DNA of 64,000 bases from Hamiltosporidium tvaerminnensis. Taxonomy: Eukaryota; Microsporidia; Dubosqiidae. The stretch is from assembly GCA_022605425.2 (NCBI GenBank), contig CM061256.1:434001-498000 (forward strand), given 5' to 3'. The translations under genes and the position numbers were made by a program. Positions 27,001-39,682 of the stretch are shown here, one piece after another (within the stretch, counting starts at the first letter, position 1; every line of letters starts with the position of its first letter). The notes under the pieces are model-generated. The model was not told where the DNA came from. It made no database searches and saw only the letters and a list, made by a program, of their open reading frames with translations.

Positions 27001-29079
27001 TAAATGATATATTATAAAATATTTCACTTTATATGCTAAAATGAATAATTTAAAACAACGGGCAGTGATATTATGTTAATAGTAATATATAATATAGATA
27101 AAGTATCATTTTAACATATCCGAACCTTTTCTCAAGATGTTTGCATACAAAATTATGTCATAAAAATTATAGGTTCGTATGGAAAAAAGTAGGTTATAAT
27201 GCTACAATCATTATATTTTATACGGTTTGCGTAGTATAGCCTCATAAAAACAAGCTCGAGTTATACTTTACAGATAAATATATTTTTTAAAACAAGATTT
27301 ATATACCACTGAAGATTAACTTTACAACAAGTGGATCTGGATGTATAAGAGAAATACTATTCTAGAAACAAATCTTCTCAGATTATCAAATATACATTAA
27401 ATATTTAAGCTTGTTCATATATAAATATTTTCGCTTTAGAATTGCAATGCAAAAAAATCTTCTTTTTTGATTAATATCTCTAGGCTTAAGAAGTAAAATA
27501 TATTCTATTAATATTCAAATTTATAGTAGAAATTCCTGTTACAATAATGTATAATAATAAATTGACGTTCATCCGTGATATTTTTTCATCGCTATTGTGA
27601 TACCAGCGAACAAATTTATTTTATATAATTTTATTCAAAAAAATCTAACCAAACCTCTCTCTACTTGCTGAAATGGTATTTAGCTTTATAAATTCTTTCT
27701 TAGTGCAAATTTTTGAGCTTAAAATTCCAAATCTAATTAAATCAATTGTAATGATTCAACAGATCTATTGATATGCTACACTTTTTGAAGTGACTGTTGC
27801 TTATCTATAAAAGGATAAATACGATTTCACGGTTTGGAAAATGTACATACTTTCAAAAATATTAAAAGATTACTTAAAAAAATATGTGCGGTAAAAGTGT
27901 GGCAAAACCTGCTTGTAATCTACAATAAGCCCTTTCGATTGGTTTTAGTTTATACGAAAATAATTTTTAAAACGACAATAATTTACATATCAAAGGCATG
28001 TTTTTTTTATGACAAAATCTATTAAATGCAAAGAAAAGTTTTCGGTTCAGAAAAATTTACGGCTAATTCGCAAAAATTTTAAATAAATTATAGATGCAAG
28101 AATAAACCAAAAGAATGATAAATATTTTATATAGCGCCTCAAATTTTTGACTTATATTTTGGATCGTGTATATTTATAATTTTTGAAAGTATTTGTCGGT
28201 TTTTCTATCAGATCTATCTATCACAGCATAAAATAAATTAAAATAAGGTTTTAGTTATGTAATTGTCATTTTTGATTTGAGTTAGATAAAAAAAATCATG
28301 TATTATTTAATGCAAATTACGTTTATAATTCGAAAAGATTGAATCTTTATGGAAACTTAAATGTCGGTTTCATTGAAATCAGAATATTTTATTTGATTAC
28401 ACAAAACTGGATAAAAAAGCGAACAATGCTATAAATATGATGCAAAATATATCTTGAAGCCAGTCTTATTGTATAGGCTTATAAAAATGCGAAGTCTTGG
28501 ATTAAATTTTCGGCTCAGTTGTATCATTCCGACAGAACAACATTTAGTAATTCTCTTCTAAGATTTCCTAAAGATTTTCTAATTCTGTTTGCTTTTTATA
28601 TTAAGATAAGAAAAATATACGTCATATACCAGATACAAATATAATATCACATTGTACAATCTATTATCTACGCAAATTCTTAACTATCACAAAAGGTGAA
28701 AATAAGCTTTTAATTGCCTATTCACGTCACGGATTAGTTCGTATCAAAATAAGGTATTTATCAAAATATTTTATATTTTTAAGTGTCTCGAATATATTAA
28801 TATATTCGAAACGTATTGATAAAATCCAAAAAATGTATAAAAAAGGTATTTAGAGCTTTAACCATGGATTTTATACAAGATTCGATAGTACAAGGAAATG
28901 TTTTTATATATATTTTGCAAGAATATGCCTGTGAAGCTAGATAATTCTTTTACTGAATCTCGGATTATTACATTAAAAAGGATTTTTTCATTTGTAACAC
29001 TTAAGGCAAAGAATAAAAGTTTATGTTCTAAAGTATCATTTCATGTCAGTAATCTCAATAAATAAGTTTTTTTACTAGA
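21075..29079. other. Long AT-rich gene desert
   Basis: Eight kilobases without a supportable gene. A minus-strand frame at 21465-21722 (85 codons, ATG start) and one at 24628-24822 have slightly protein-like stretches, the latter containing ITGDEKS, but neither is convincing. A 22-bp perfect palindrome occurs at 28788-28809. Confidence 0.55.
28788..28809. repeat. Perfect 22-bp AT-rich palindrome
   Basis: TCGAATATATT followed directly by its reverse complement. In DNA this AT-rich such palindromes are not very improbable. No gene is nearby. Confidence 0.45.
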
Positions 29080-30418
29080 TTCTGTAAGAAATTTTATACC
29101 TCTCATAAAAATTTGCTTGTAAATCTTTGAATACCAAAATTTTAAGGTATGTTGTAATTTTAACTTTGAAGAGTATAGCATAGTGCTGAATGGCAAAGCG
29201 AACATATTCTTTTGCAACTCTTGAATTGTTTATTAAAAAATAATAAATATCAACTAGACGAGCCGCAATCCTACAGTTGGATATATTTGAAAACTCATTT
29301 TGCATCAATAAAAAGCTTCTTAAACGTAAATTGTTGGTTAGAAGAAGAAGTCACTAACAGGGGTGTAACAGAAGCTCAACTTGCAAAATCATATAACGAA
29401 ATAAAAAAACGAAAATAACATTTAAAAATATATAATGCAAGAAAAAATGAGCTTTGAAATGTATGTGGCTCTTCAAGATGGCTAAAAAAAGAATATTAGG
29501 TCACGTGATGAAGCAGCGCTCTACTATATCCAAGATAGAAATGTATTCAGAGCACACAAGAAGTATGTGGCAACATTGTAATAAACCTGGCAAGCTTGTA
29601 GATCATCTAACAACTCGATGTGAAAAAATGTTAAGTATTGCCTACACCAGACGGCATAATGCTGTGGTTAGAAGTCTGCACATGCTAAATAAATATAAGT
29701 GTGAGTCTTCGACACAAATTAGAAGCCACTGAGTGCAAGAAATTCTTGAAAACGAGCATGCGGAGATATGAGTGAACACCCGGATAAAAACTGATTTCAA
29801 GATTCGGAATAATAGCCTTGATATATTTATTTTATAAAAAAAATAATGAGATAATACTCATTAAAGTATGAGTTACTTCTCAAAATAAACTTAACCAATG
29901 TTGAAACAAAAAAACTTAGGAAGTATGGCTTGCTAGCAAATGAGTTGGGTCTTATTTATAGGTTTGGTGTCGAGATAATTACTTATATGATGACCTAGGA
30001 TGATATTGTGACAAATACCATAAATCACATAAAAAGACTTTAAATATACTATAATAAAAGAAATACATTCAGTCTATTTTACTTATGAAGACAGTCGAAA
30101 CAATTTCATTTGATCGACGAAGAGGACTGGAGTCAGGACTAAATGCCGAAGAGAGCTGGGAGAGAGCGCCGACAGGTATTATTAAAAAATCTGAAAAGCA
30201 TGAAGAACCAAATACTTCGTTTATAACAAGCCAGCAATGACGTAGAATGTAGTAAACATTTAAAAACAAAAAATATAACATCGTTATTTTCAAAAAGAGG
30301 AACCCCGTGTGAGGAATTCGGCCATAAACATAAGAAAAAAGTATGGAATAGAAGAAGAAACAGTAAAGTAAAGGAGTTAAAATAAAATGCATGCAAATTG
30401 TACAAAACATTTTAACCA
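29080..30418 (+). mobile_element. R2-type LINE, 5'-truncated and decayed copy
   Basis: The C-terminal part of an R2-type non-LTR retrotransposon, closely related to the copies at 53.8 kb and 62.3 kb. Recognisable pieces in order are the thumb-to-finger linker (EEEVTNRGVTEAQLAKSYNEIKKRK), the CCHC region (degenerate: WQHCNKPGKLVDHLTTRC) and the RRHNAVV motif. The restriction-like endonuclease follows, with a damaged acidic motif (NNSLDIFIL, then a stop). Last come the tail blocks KTVETISFDRRRGLESGLN. Many stops and frame changes make it inactive. The left boundary is uncertain because similarity fades between 29080 and 29166. The right end is the shared TTTTAACC at 30410-30417. 5' truncation is the usual result of incomplete target-primed reverse transcription. 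Confidence 0.85.
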
Positions 30419-32268
30419 AAAATTTTTGGTAAGTTGATTTTAATTTTTATAACTCATAAAATATATTTAAATACGATTTTCTCGTGTACAGAGCGTATTT
30501 TTTTTAGTTAAAATTTTTATATGTTCACAAATATTATCTACATTAAACAATATTTCTTTGCTCGTTTTAACTATCATTAGAAAATTCAGAATGAATGTTC
30601 ATATCTTAAAAACTACCATTTTTATGTAATTATATCATACTAGCTGTGTATCTTGTTAAAACGAGATGTAATTTTCACATTAAAAATAAATAAAAATCTT
30701 GATTCTACCCCAAAGAATTATTTGAATAGCTTTTAACCTTTATAGATTTAAGTTTATACCATTCCATAGTATGTTTACTGTCCATTCTTTTGATTTTTTC
30801 TATTTATATTTTTAGCCGTCGATTAGCAATTTCAAAAAAATATCTGAATATATTTTACTGTGATATTTTCTATTCTATTTGACTTCGATATATGTTTATA
30901 ATAGTTTTAGTGATTTTTTAATACATGCTCAACTAGAACGCCATCTATTTTCATTTGACTCGCTTAGTTCGATTTAAAATTTTTAATATACGGCGACATT
31001 TTATCTTTAAAACTGTTCTGTTACACTCTGCATATTGATTAAATTATTTATTTTATAATTTTCGGACATTTTATTGCAAATCTTCAATGCTAATTAGGTA
31101 CAAGATTTCATAAACTATCATACACAATGTTTAATGCATTTATATAGTCGTGAAATTGAGTTTATCCTTAAATTTTTTATTAATTTTGAAAATTCTTACA
31201 TATAAATTCGCAGAAGTTATTCTAATTATTATCCCAAAAAGAGACAATTACAAAAAAAATGTATTTATAATATTATTCTTGTCAACGACTAAAAGCATAC
31301 AAAGATTTTTAGAATTTCTTATCACATATATCAATTAAACCAAATTAAACATTTGGAGCCACTTGAGCTACTCTACTGATGTTTATTTGTGATCAGGATT
31401 CATATTTTTAGTTGAAAACTCATAACTAGTTGATTTGATTTTTAGAACATTTTACGGAGAGTCGTCGTGTCATACCTTTTTATTTTAAGGATTTGTTTTT
31501 TTTTTGTATTTTTTAATACATTGTTAATTGGCCACTTTAAAATTTAATAGGCATATAAAAACAATTTGTAATGCCTCAATATACCAAGCAATAAAATCTA
31601 AACATTTTGAAAAGAAAAACATTTGCGCACTTAGAGGAAATGAGACTTTATTTGCGAAAACGATTGTGTTAAGCTATTCTAAAAAAATAGTTTATAGTTT
31701 TTTGTAATACTTTTGGTTTTGCTTTTCTAGTCATTTTAAATAGCTTTTATAAATCTCCATATTAGAAGTCATGCGGAAATCTCTATTTTTTGTTTTCTAT
31801 TATATTATCTGGTCAATGAATCTCAAAAAAAATGCAAGTATACATTTATTGCTTTTGTTGAGTAATTTTCTGACATAACGGAATAAATTTAATATAATCT
31901 CTTTGTATATTTCAGATTGTTTCTTACTATAATCTAATTTTATGCTACTCTGTCAAAACCTAATGTATTGCAAGATCACCACTTGTGTTCCCTATAAGCT
32001 TGGATATTCATTTAAACTACCTCAATTAGGCCCGACCTAAAAGCAAAATGTTTGCGCATTAAACTTAAAGATAATCAATCCGGCAAATTATTTAATTACA
32101 TTATTCATAACGTAATTGAGCAATTTTTGATGTCATATAAAAACCGGGCTTTTCTGATTCTCTAATTTTAATTTGGCAAAAGTAATTTGTTACTTTTAAG
32201 AAATTCAAAACACGAACACAGTCTGTACAACAATAAAACGTTAGGGTCTGAATTATCGTTTATTGCAA
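30419..32268. other. AT-rich intergenic sequence
   Basis: No gene or repeat recognised. Confidence 0.55.
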
Positions 32269-32498
32269 CTCATTTTATACCATGCTACGAATGGTACGGG
32301 CTTCGATTATTTGTTTCTTGTCGTGGTAGCGACTAAAAGAGACCGTTCCGCGTGGTTGGGGGTTGATAAACTCGACAGTTCATTGTTCTCCCCCTATTTA
32401 CCAGGTCCGTTAAAGTAAACATACCCACTAGAAATAGACCGGAAAGCGGTATTACTAAAAGCGGCTAAGGCTCCTATAGGGCTGTAGGCCCGATGATG
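32269..32498 (+). repeat. Rep-2 SINE-like repeat, copy B
   Basis: A diverged copy of Rep-2, recognised by TTGTCGTGGTAGCGACTAAA, AGAGACCGTTCCGCGTGG, AATAGACCGGAAAGCGG and the 3' end GGCTGTAGGCCCGATGATGAT. ATTGCAA flanks it on both sides (32262-32268 and 32499-32505), a candidate 7-bp target duplication. The GATGATGAT end resembles the short-repeat tails of some animal LINEs and SINEs. Confidence 0.7.
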
Positions 32499-32505
32499 AT
32501 TGCAA

Positions 32506-35500
32506 TATTTAACTTTACTAATAACATTAGTTTGACGAATGCTTTAATTTCTCGCGATATATGTTTACAATCGCTTTTTACGAGTTGAAAAATAATTTTC
32601 TAATGTAGTATATTCAATAGGGATTGCTGATAGAAATCCGAGTATATTTTGGATTTGATTCTAAGATTTTTTTTCTTTACTTTAGATATTACAGGCCACG
32701 AGGTCTTGTTTTTTTTCTTTTTTTGGCTCGGTCACGACTATATTCAAGCTTTTGTTCTGAACTCGCTGTATATATTGAGAAAAATCCTAAATATTTAATT
32801 GAATATTAAAAATTTTTGTTTTTTTTCAAATGTCTTTAAAGAAACAGATTTAAGACTTTTGTTTTCAAATAAATGCAAATATATCTATTTATTAAAAATT
32901 TCTATTTAGATAAATTGAGAAACAAAATCTCTTTGGTCTAAAATATCTAAGCTACACGGCGGCTGCATACTAAAATCTAAGAATATATATTTTTTCTCAA
33001 ATATATCGTACTGTAAATTTTCAAAATAAGATTTTCAAGTATAGAAACTCTTTTAAAAAAGGTATATTAAATATTCAATATCAGCAAGCGTAAATTTTAT
33101 TATAATATACAGCTTGCGAAATGTTCAATAGCTTTCCATGTTTTTATGGTAAATTAACAGCTTATGTAAAATTTTACGTTATCACTTTTTTTTGAAAATT
33201 AATTATAATTAAATCTTAGCAGCACAAATAAATTCTCTCAATAAAAGATTTAGACCGGTTTTATGGGGCTTAAGCCGTGTAATGCATGAACATATCATTT
33301 GTGATGGAATCCGCATCCAAAAAATTAATAGAATTATTTTTTCTAAGGTGCATTAATATTACAAAAACACCTTTTTTTAGTAGACAATTTTGGCAAAGCA
33401 TACCTATTTTATAAACTGGTTCGTAGTTTTAGGCTTGGGTAGACGCAAAAGGATATAATTACAATTTTTTTTTGCTTGAGAAGTACGAACTGCTGAAATA
33501 TTGTAGAAATATAAATTAAGTTAAAAATAAATTCTTTAATATTTATGTAAAAAAAACATATGTTTATTTCGACTAATGCAGTTTAATTAAATCATTTGAA
33601 ATACTTTGAAAAGTAACTGCTATAGTGTCAGAATTGTAATATTATAAATCAATATTTAAACAAAGATTTTCCCAAATCAAAATATTTGTAAAAGATTCGG
33701 CTAGGTAATTTAAAATAAGTCAATTAGTAGGCTAAAATACTTTTTTTAATATCCGATATAAATAATCAACTTAAATTAGAACAATAAATCAAAGTGAATA
33801 CGATTTTGATGTTGTATGTTTATGAAATATTTTTTCATACAATCAGATTACACGTAATGTTGTTACGAAGGTGCGACTCATACAAAGGCCTAGGTATGAA
33901 ATGGCAAATGACTGTTTTATGTGTATTTTCAATTTTAATATGTCGAATAACATTAACACAGTGTTATATTTGAGGGAAATTTATTGCTTTTTTTCAGTAA
34001 ACTAATACAATTTCATTATATAAATTTGCAACTTTGCAATATTAAGAACTATATGTTAATGTAAAAAACCATTTTTAACTTTGTTAAATTTTTAATTATT
34101 TGCTTCATAACTTATACATTATTTTAATTATTTTTGATTCGGGTTCTGTTCGAGATATTTATGAAGAATGCTAATATTGTAAAATCTTTAATAAAGTTGA
34201 CTTATTTAAAACCTAAAATTTTGCAAGAAATGCTTAATATAGAAAAAACGTTTCGTTTTCTACAAGAGGAATATATAATCTAAGTAAATAGATTGACAAA
34301 CAAAATTTGTACATTACAAAAGGTTTGAATCCTTTGATGGCATTTTTTGAAAAAAAATCAAATAGAAAACACTCTAAGCAACAAGTATTCGGAAAGCGTA
34401 ATACCAACTTAGTTATATTTTTTCTCTCTTATCTCTCGATGTCAAGGATGAAAAACTTGAAATTTTCTAATTGTTTTTTAAATCAGCTGTTACCGGGAAT
34501 TATGCGTATTTGGCTAAAGACCCGATGTGGTTTATATCCTACAAATGTCAAAAATGATTTTCTTAAAATTTTAGACGAACTTTGACAATCAAATGGGTTT
34601 TAATTTGGTTATTCTTCTCTCTACTCATAATACGAATATCAAACAGAATATAATAAGCAATTTTTGTTTTTATTTGAGTTGGCCAGTTAATCAGGTATCA
34701 ATAATGTTTTTCTCGACATTTCTGTGAAATGAAATTCTTTCGGTTAAATGCAATTCTAGTCCTCTTGATGTTAATGTTTGGATACAATATTCTTCTGATA
34801 TATGTTGGATATTTATAGAGGAAAGACATTTTTATTTTACGTAAAGAATTTAATCTTAAATATAATATTGAATATGTATTTCAATATGTTATGAACAAAT
34901 ATTTAAATAAAATATTTAGTTTAAAAAACATACAAAAAAATTAATATTTTTACGAAATGAGGACAAGAGTAATGTTTCTTAAAATTTAACTTTTATACAA
35001 ATATTTTAGTATTTTCTTAAGCAATTTTCAAAAATTTATTATTACGAAGCAAACATTTTGAAAAAATACATAGGAAACTAATTAACTTGACTCATTTGCA
35101 TAAACTAGCCGTTTTCTTTTAAGTAAACAAGATAACAGTTAGTAGTAAATATTTAAGCAGAAATAAGATATAATTTATTTTTGAACTAATTAAAATATTT
35201 TTTTGTTAGCAAAAGACTAATCAATTATTAAAATGATCGAAGTTTTAATTGCTAGAGCATTTCAAACCAGCGCCATACCAAAGTACCCAAAATATGTCTA
35301 TAATCAAAAAAGACATATTTCATCTCAGTTTTACATACATCTGTATATAAATACAAACACTTTTTTGATTACTTTTCAGATTATTTTTTCGCAATCATGC
35401 CACGAAAAATATTCGCTAATTAGTATTTCTACAGATAATATACAAAATCTTATCAATTTATAGTTATAATTAAAATTTTAAACGTATGAGGCATTATGAA

Positions 35501-38500
35501 ATTTAGTAGTCCTAAAAAATTTATCAATATTTATGAAAAAGAGATCATAATCAAATATGATATAGGTGTTTAGATAACACAAAGCGAGATTTTCGGCTTT
35601 ATTTCCAAATTGTCATGATTATTATAGATTGTAGTCGACTGATAGCTTAGATATGTTTTGAAAAGATATAAACCATTAAAAATAAAGTTGAATAGCCCGT
35701 CTATTTAAACTTATACATTTTTTAATTCATCGATATATAAAAAATTCATTACATATTATTATACATTAAATTTGTTTAATGTCAAAATAAAGCCTGTTTT
35801 ATTATAGCAAATTTTTAGCAACAATTATTTATTTCGTTTTTGCTTTTATAATTCAGTTCGTTTCGGCATTTATTTGTAAAACACCTAAAATTTTTTATTT
35901 ATTTTGAAAAAAAGCACCGAGCACTAAATCTACGAGGAAATATCTTCTTCTTCGGTCGCGAAAAAATCTAAAAATTTAAAAAGCGCATTCAAATGGCAAT
36001 TTGAAATTGTAAGATAATACTCAAAAAACGGAATATCAAATTAGGGCTGTGTTTTGTTAAAATTGGCTTGGGAATAATAATTCAAACTAACTTTTTGCAA
36101 ATTTATGATTCTGAAAGAGTATTAAATTAAATTTCTTATGGAATTAAGTTAATAACAAGTTTCTGGTTAAGTTGTATAATTGTACAAATGAATATGTATA
36201 CTATTTTAGAATAAAATAAAAAATTTTAGGCAAAAATATTCTAGTAATTAAAAACATAATTTATCTACGTATATTTTTGAAAACCAAGTAAAATTTGCTA
36301 TTATTCTTTCTAATACACATTTTTGTCTCAACTTGCTTATAAAACAAATTTGAACTAACTTTTCTAATTTCAATATAGAAAGTTACAGTTAAACTAAATT
36401 ATTGACTTTTATCAATAATACGAAAACTCCCATAAGAATTTATATGCTGAATTATCTTTCATAACGAAACCCCTTTAATTTAATCATAGATACTGTTTAT
36501 ATAGCAAACGAATAATCCTTATGTATACTGGTTCTTTTTATAATCGCTTTTCTTCATTCGTCTTTAGAACAAGCAGGATTTTTAACGCAATCATTATCTT
36601 ACTGGGAATATTACATAAAAAACTGCATCTAATTTTGAAGAAAAATCTAGATATATAATGTTATTTTTAAAATACTCGTGATATTAATTACTAAACCTCA
36701 TTGTGTTTGAGAAACTAAATTCGCTATTTGGCTTCGTATTAAGATCAGAATACGCTTCATATTTTTTTATTACATAAGTTACGGTAAATATTATCGGTTT
36801 TATACACTTTAAAAATTCTTATACCTCGTAATGATATAGATCAAAAACTATAAGTTATCACTAAATGTTTTTGTGTAATAAATAATATTAACAGGTGATT
36901 AGTGTATCTCGTAAGACACCAGATTGAACAAAATTTTATCACTTAAAAGACGTACAGATACCTAACCTTACCGAGATATTATGTCATTATATGCTTATCA
37001 AAAATATTTCGTTTTTTAATTATATCGGCAAATCAATTGGGTTGCATTTTAGTTTTAAAGCTTAAAGCCGAGACTTCGGAAAACCGAATGTCGAGGTTAA
37101 AAATTATTTAGCATTCTGACTTTTAAACTTGGATAGAATCTTATAATCTTTAGCAATTATTTCTAAAATATTTTAACTAACAAACAAAATCTTGTAACGT
37201 AAAATAATTTGGTTTATTATGATGTGACTTTCATCTTTTTTCTCATAATCTTTGTGCATTTATGTAGACGAATTTATTAAAGGCTCTAAGTAAAAGACAA
37301 ATGTATTGTAATATCTTATTATAATCACCAAATATGATTTTAACGAGTTCGGATACTAGAGTTCATTTATATCGTTGTTTTTTACTCAAATAATAAGATT
37401 GCCAGCTTTTTTGCATTATTATTTTAGCCACTTCATACCTTGAAATTTAAATATTGCTTTTTAGTCTTTTTTTGCAGTTCGAAATGTATACTCGTTGAAA
37501 TTTGTAAGGGGGTGTATCCTTTGGAACTTTTTTATTGACTTATAGTATATTTTGCAAAGTCTTTACAATTAAGAAATAATAAAATCAATATAACGTAATA
37601 TAAAAGTCAAATCGAGATTTTTAAAAAGTTAAATTTTTCTATAACTGATGATGTATTATATAGTTTTTTGTCCTTTCCCTGGGCTTTAAAAAGTTTTTTA
37701 AAAATTGTCTGTCCGCCAAATTATCTATTCATAAAGTTGTTTTTTTATTAGATAATATAAAATTTTTTTTCCTTGCCAAATCCAAAAATAGGTGTAGAAT
37801 ATTCTTTTTCTAAGCTAAGACAAACTACAGAATTTTCATTATATAGATTTTTATTCTTCCTTTCTGTATAAAATAGTTTCATACGCTTTTTGTTTATTAG
37901 ATTTATTTCATTTTCTAGATTTACATTTTTTTAGTATTTATAAAATAATTATCTGCATATATATTCGGTACATATTATTAAGCTATAAAATATATGGGTG
38001 ATAAATTTTACTAAAAAGATCTTTTTATAAACATTTTAAAAACTTTGAAATATAAATAAAAATGAACTCATTTATGAAATTTGATGAAAAATCTTTACTC
38101 CGTAAAATTTTTCTATTATATAATTATCGGCAATATTTATGCCTTAAATTAAAGCGCCTTGGTTTTTTCTAATCTTTATATGTATTAAGTTGAAAATTAT
38201 ATTTCAAATATAGTAAGCCATTTATTTTATTCCAAAAATTGATAGCTTAGAGATTAGATATTATAATAAATTTCTATTTTATAGATACAATTATTACATT
38301 ATGGGTTTACTTTTTCATCTACAATAATTGAGTGTTTATATCATTTCGAATACCGTAACTGTACAATATTTAAAAAAAAGTCTGAAATTAAATTTAAGTA
38401 GTTTTGGGCAGGTCATAACTTTCATTTGATTATGCTTCTTGGTCTCATGGAATCCCAGATTACCATTATTAGACAATTAGAAAATGATTTATTTTAAAAA

Positions 38501-38942
38501 ATTATTTAGTAATAATTAATCAATTTTGCGTCATAAATTATCTATTTTATTCTCTATTTCTTAATCGGCAGTTTTAATTTTAATAAGAAATAAAATTTAT
38601 GTGTAATACTTTTGCTTTTGTATTATTCGTTAGTTCTAGAAGCTTCGATACTTACTTAATCAAACTAATCCATAGCGCTCGTTATCGATAGTCAACAAAT
38701 ATTTTTTTTATTTATTTAAATCTGATAAAGCTCGCTGATTATGACGGGTTTTGCAGCGATTTTTGTAGTTTATGACCTACATAAAGGGCAAAAAAGCTTT
38801 TCAAACAATTCTAAAAACACGACAAGATATATGTTTTAAACGTGTCTATCTTCCTTCCACTATTTACTAGAAGACTTTGAATTTAAAATATCCTAAAGAT
38901 TAAAACTTAAATATATTATTTTTAATTAATATTTCTATCTAT
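32506..38942. other. Long AT-rich gene desert
   Basis: No supportable gene. A plus-strand frame at 34307-34585 (92 codons, no ATG at its start) includes RIWLKTRCGLYPTNVKN but matches nothing I can name. A short ATG frame at 34729 encodes a hydrophobic 29-residue peptide that looks like an orphan signal sequence. Both are probably decayed or chance. Confidence 0.5.
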
Positions 38943-39671
38943 TTTATTAAAAAGTATCACATCTTTTTTAAAATAGTGGCAAGTGTTATATTTGTTTTCA
39001 TGACATTAACGCAGTTCTAGGTTTAACATAAATAACTGCTACCCCAACACTCCATCGGTAACCCCTGCGATACCTACGTCCCAAAGCCTTTCATCTACCA
39101 GGTGTGTAGAACCTAATTAATAGGCGAGGCAGTTGCTTGGAGTTCGTTAATGTCCGTTGCATGGAGTGTGATCGAAGGCCGAAGCCCCCCCTGGGATCCC
39201 CCAAGACTAAACAGCATTCCCACTTACTCTACACTTTCTGAACCCAATAAACTTCTAGCTAAGATATATTTCAGAGATTTACATGGGGTCCACCTAGACA
39301 GTGCAATGTCATACCAACAGGTATAACCTGCTACTTAGCTCTCCCGGCTTTATTGGTTTTTTGTTTTATATCTCACAGGCGCTAAGTCTTCTAACCCGAG
39401 TGAGCAAGGCTAGGTTTCCATGCTTTTACATGGCAATTACCTACATATTCAACTGCGGTCTGCAATCTGGTTACATAAAAAACTACAAATAAATTTGTAG
39501 AAAAAGTTTCTCCATTTCTTAGACCTCTCCTCCTCATAACAACTCCCATGGAACAACCGAAGATGTAGTGTGGTTTTATTCCCACCAAAAATCCAAACAA
39601 TGATCTCACACCAGTTTCACACACTCATTGCCAAGCAGAAAGTTTTTTATGTGGTTATCCTCCCTCCACTT
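38943..39671 (-). repeat. Rep-1 dispersed repeat, copy C, with target duplication
   Basis: The best-preserved copy, 729 bp, reading on the minus strand from GTGGAGGGAGGATAACC at the right end to AAGATGTGATACTTTTT at the left end. TTTCTATCTAT occurs exactly at both edges (38932-38942 and 39672-39682), an 11-bp target-site duplication. A minus-strand 77-codon open stretch (39391-39624), including FGCSMGVVMRRRGLRNG, is present. The corresponding frame carries stops in copies A and D, so I do not treat it as a gene. No inverted terminal repeats are visible, which argues against a DNA transposon. Confidence 0.9.
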
Positions 39672-39682
39672 TTTCTATCTAT

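Noticed and set aside
30069-30419. Minus-strand frames of 116 and 88 codons
   Set aside because: They are antisense to the LINE tail (the KTVETISFDRRRG region). Similar antisense frames recur at 54988-55191 and 62312-62632 for the same reason.
34307-34585. 92-codon plus-strand frame
   Set aside because: It starts at a non-ATG codon, is not recognisable, and there is no supporting context.
39391-39624. 77-codon minus-strand frame in Rep-1 copy C
   Set aside because: The equivalent frame is interrupted in copies A and D, so similarity between copies reflects repeat descent and not coding constraint.
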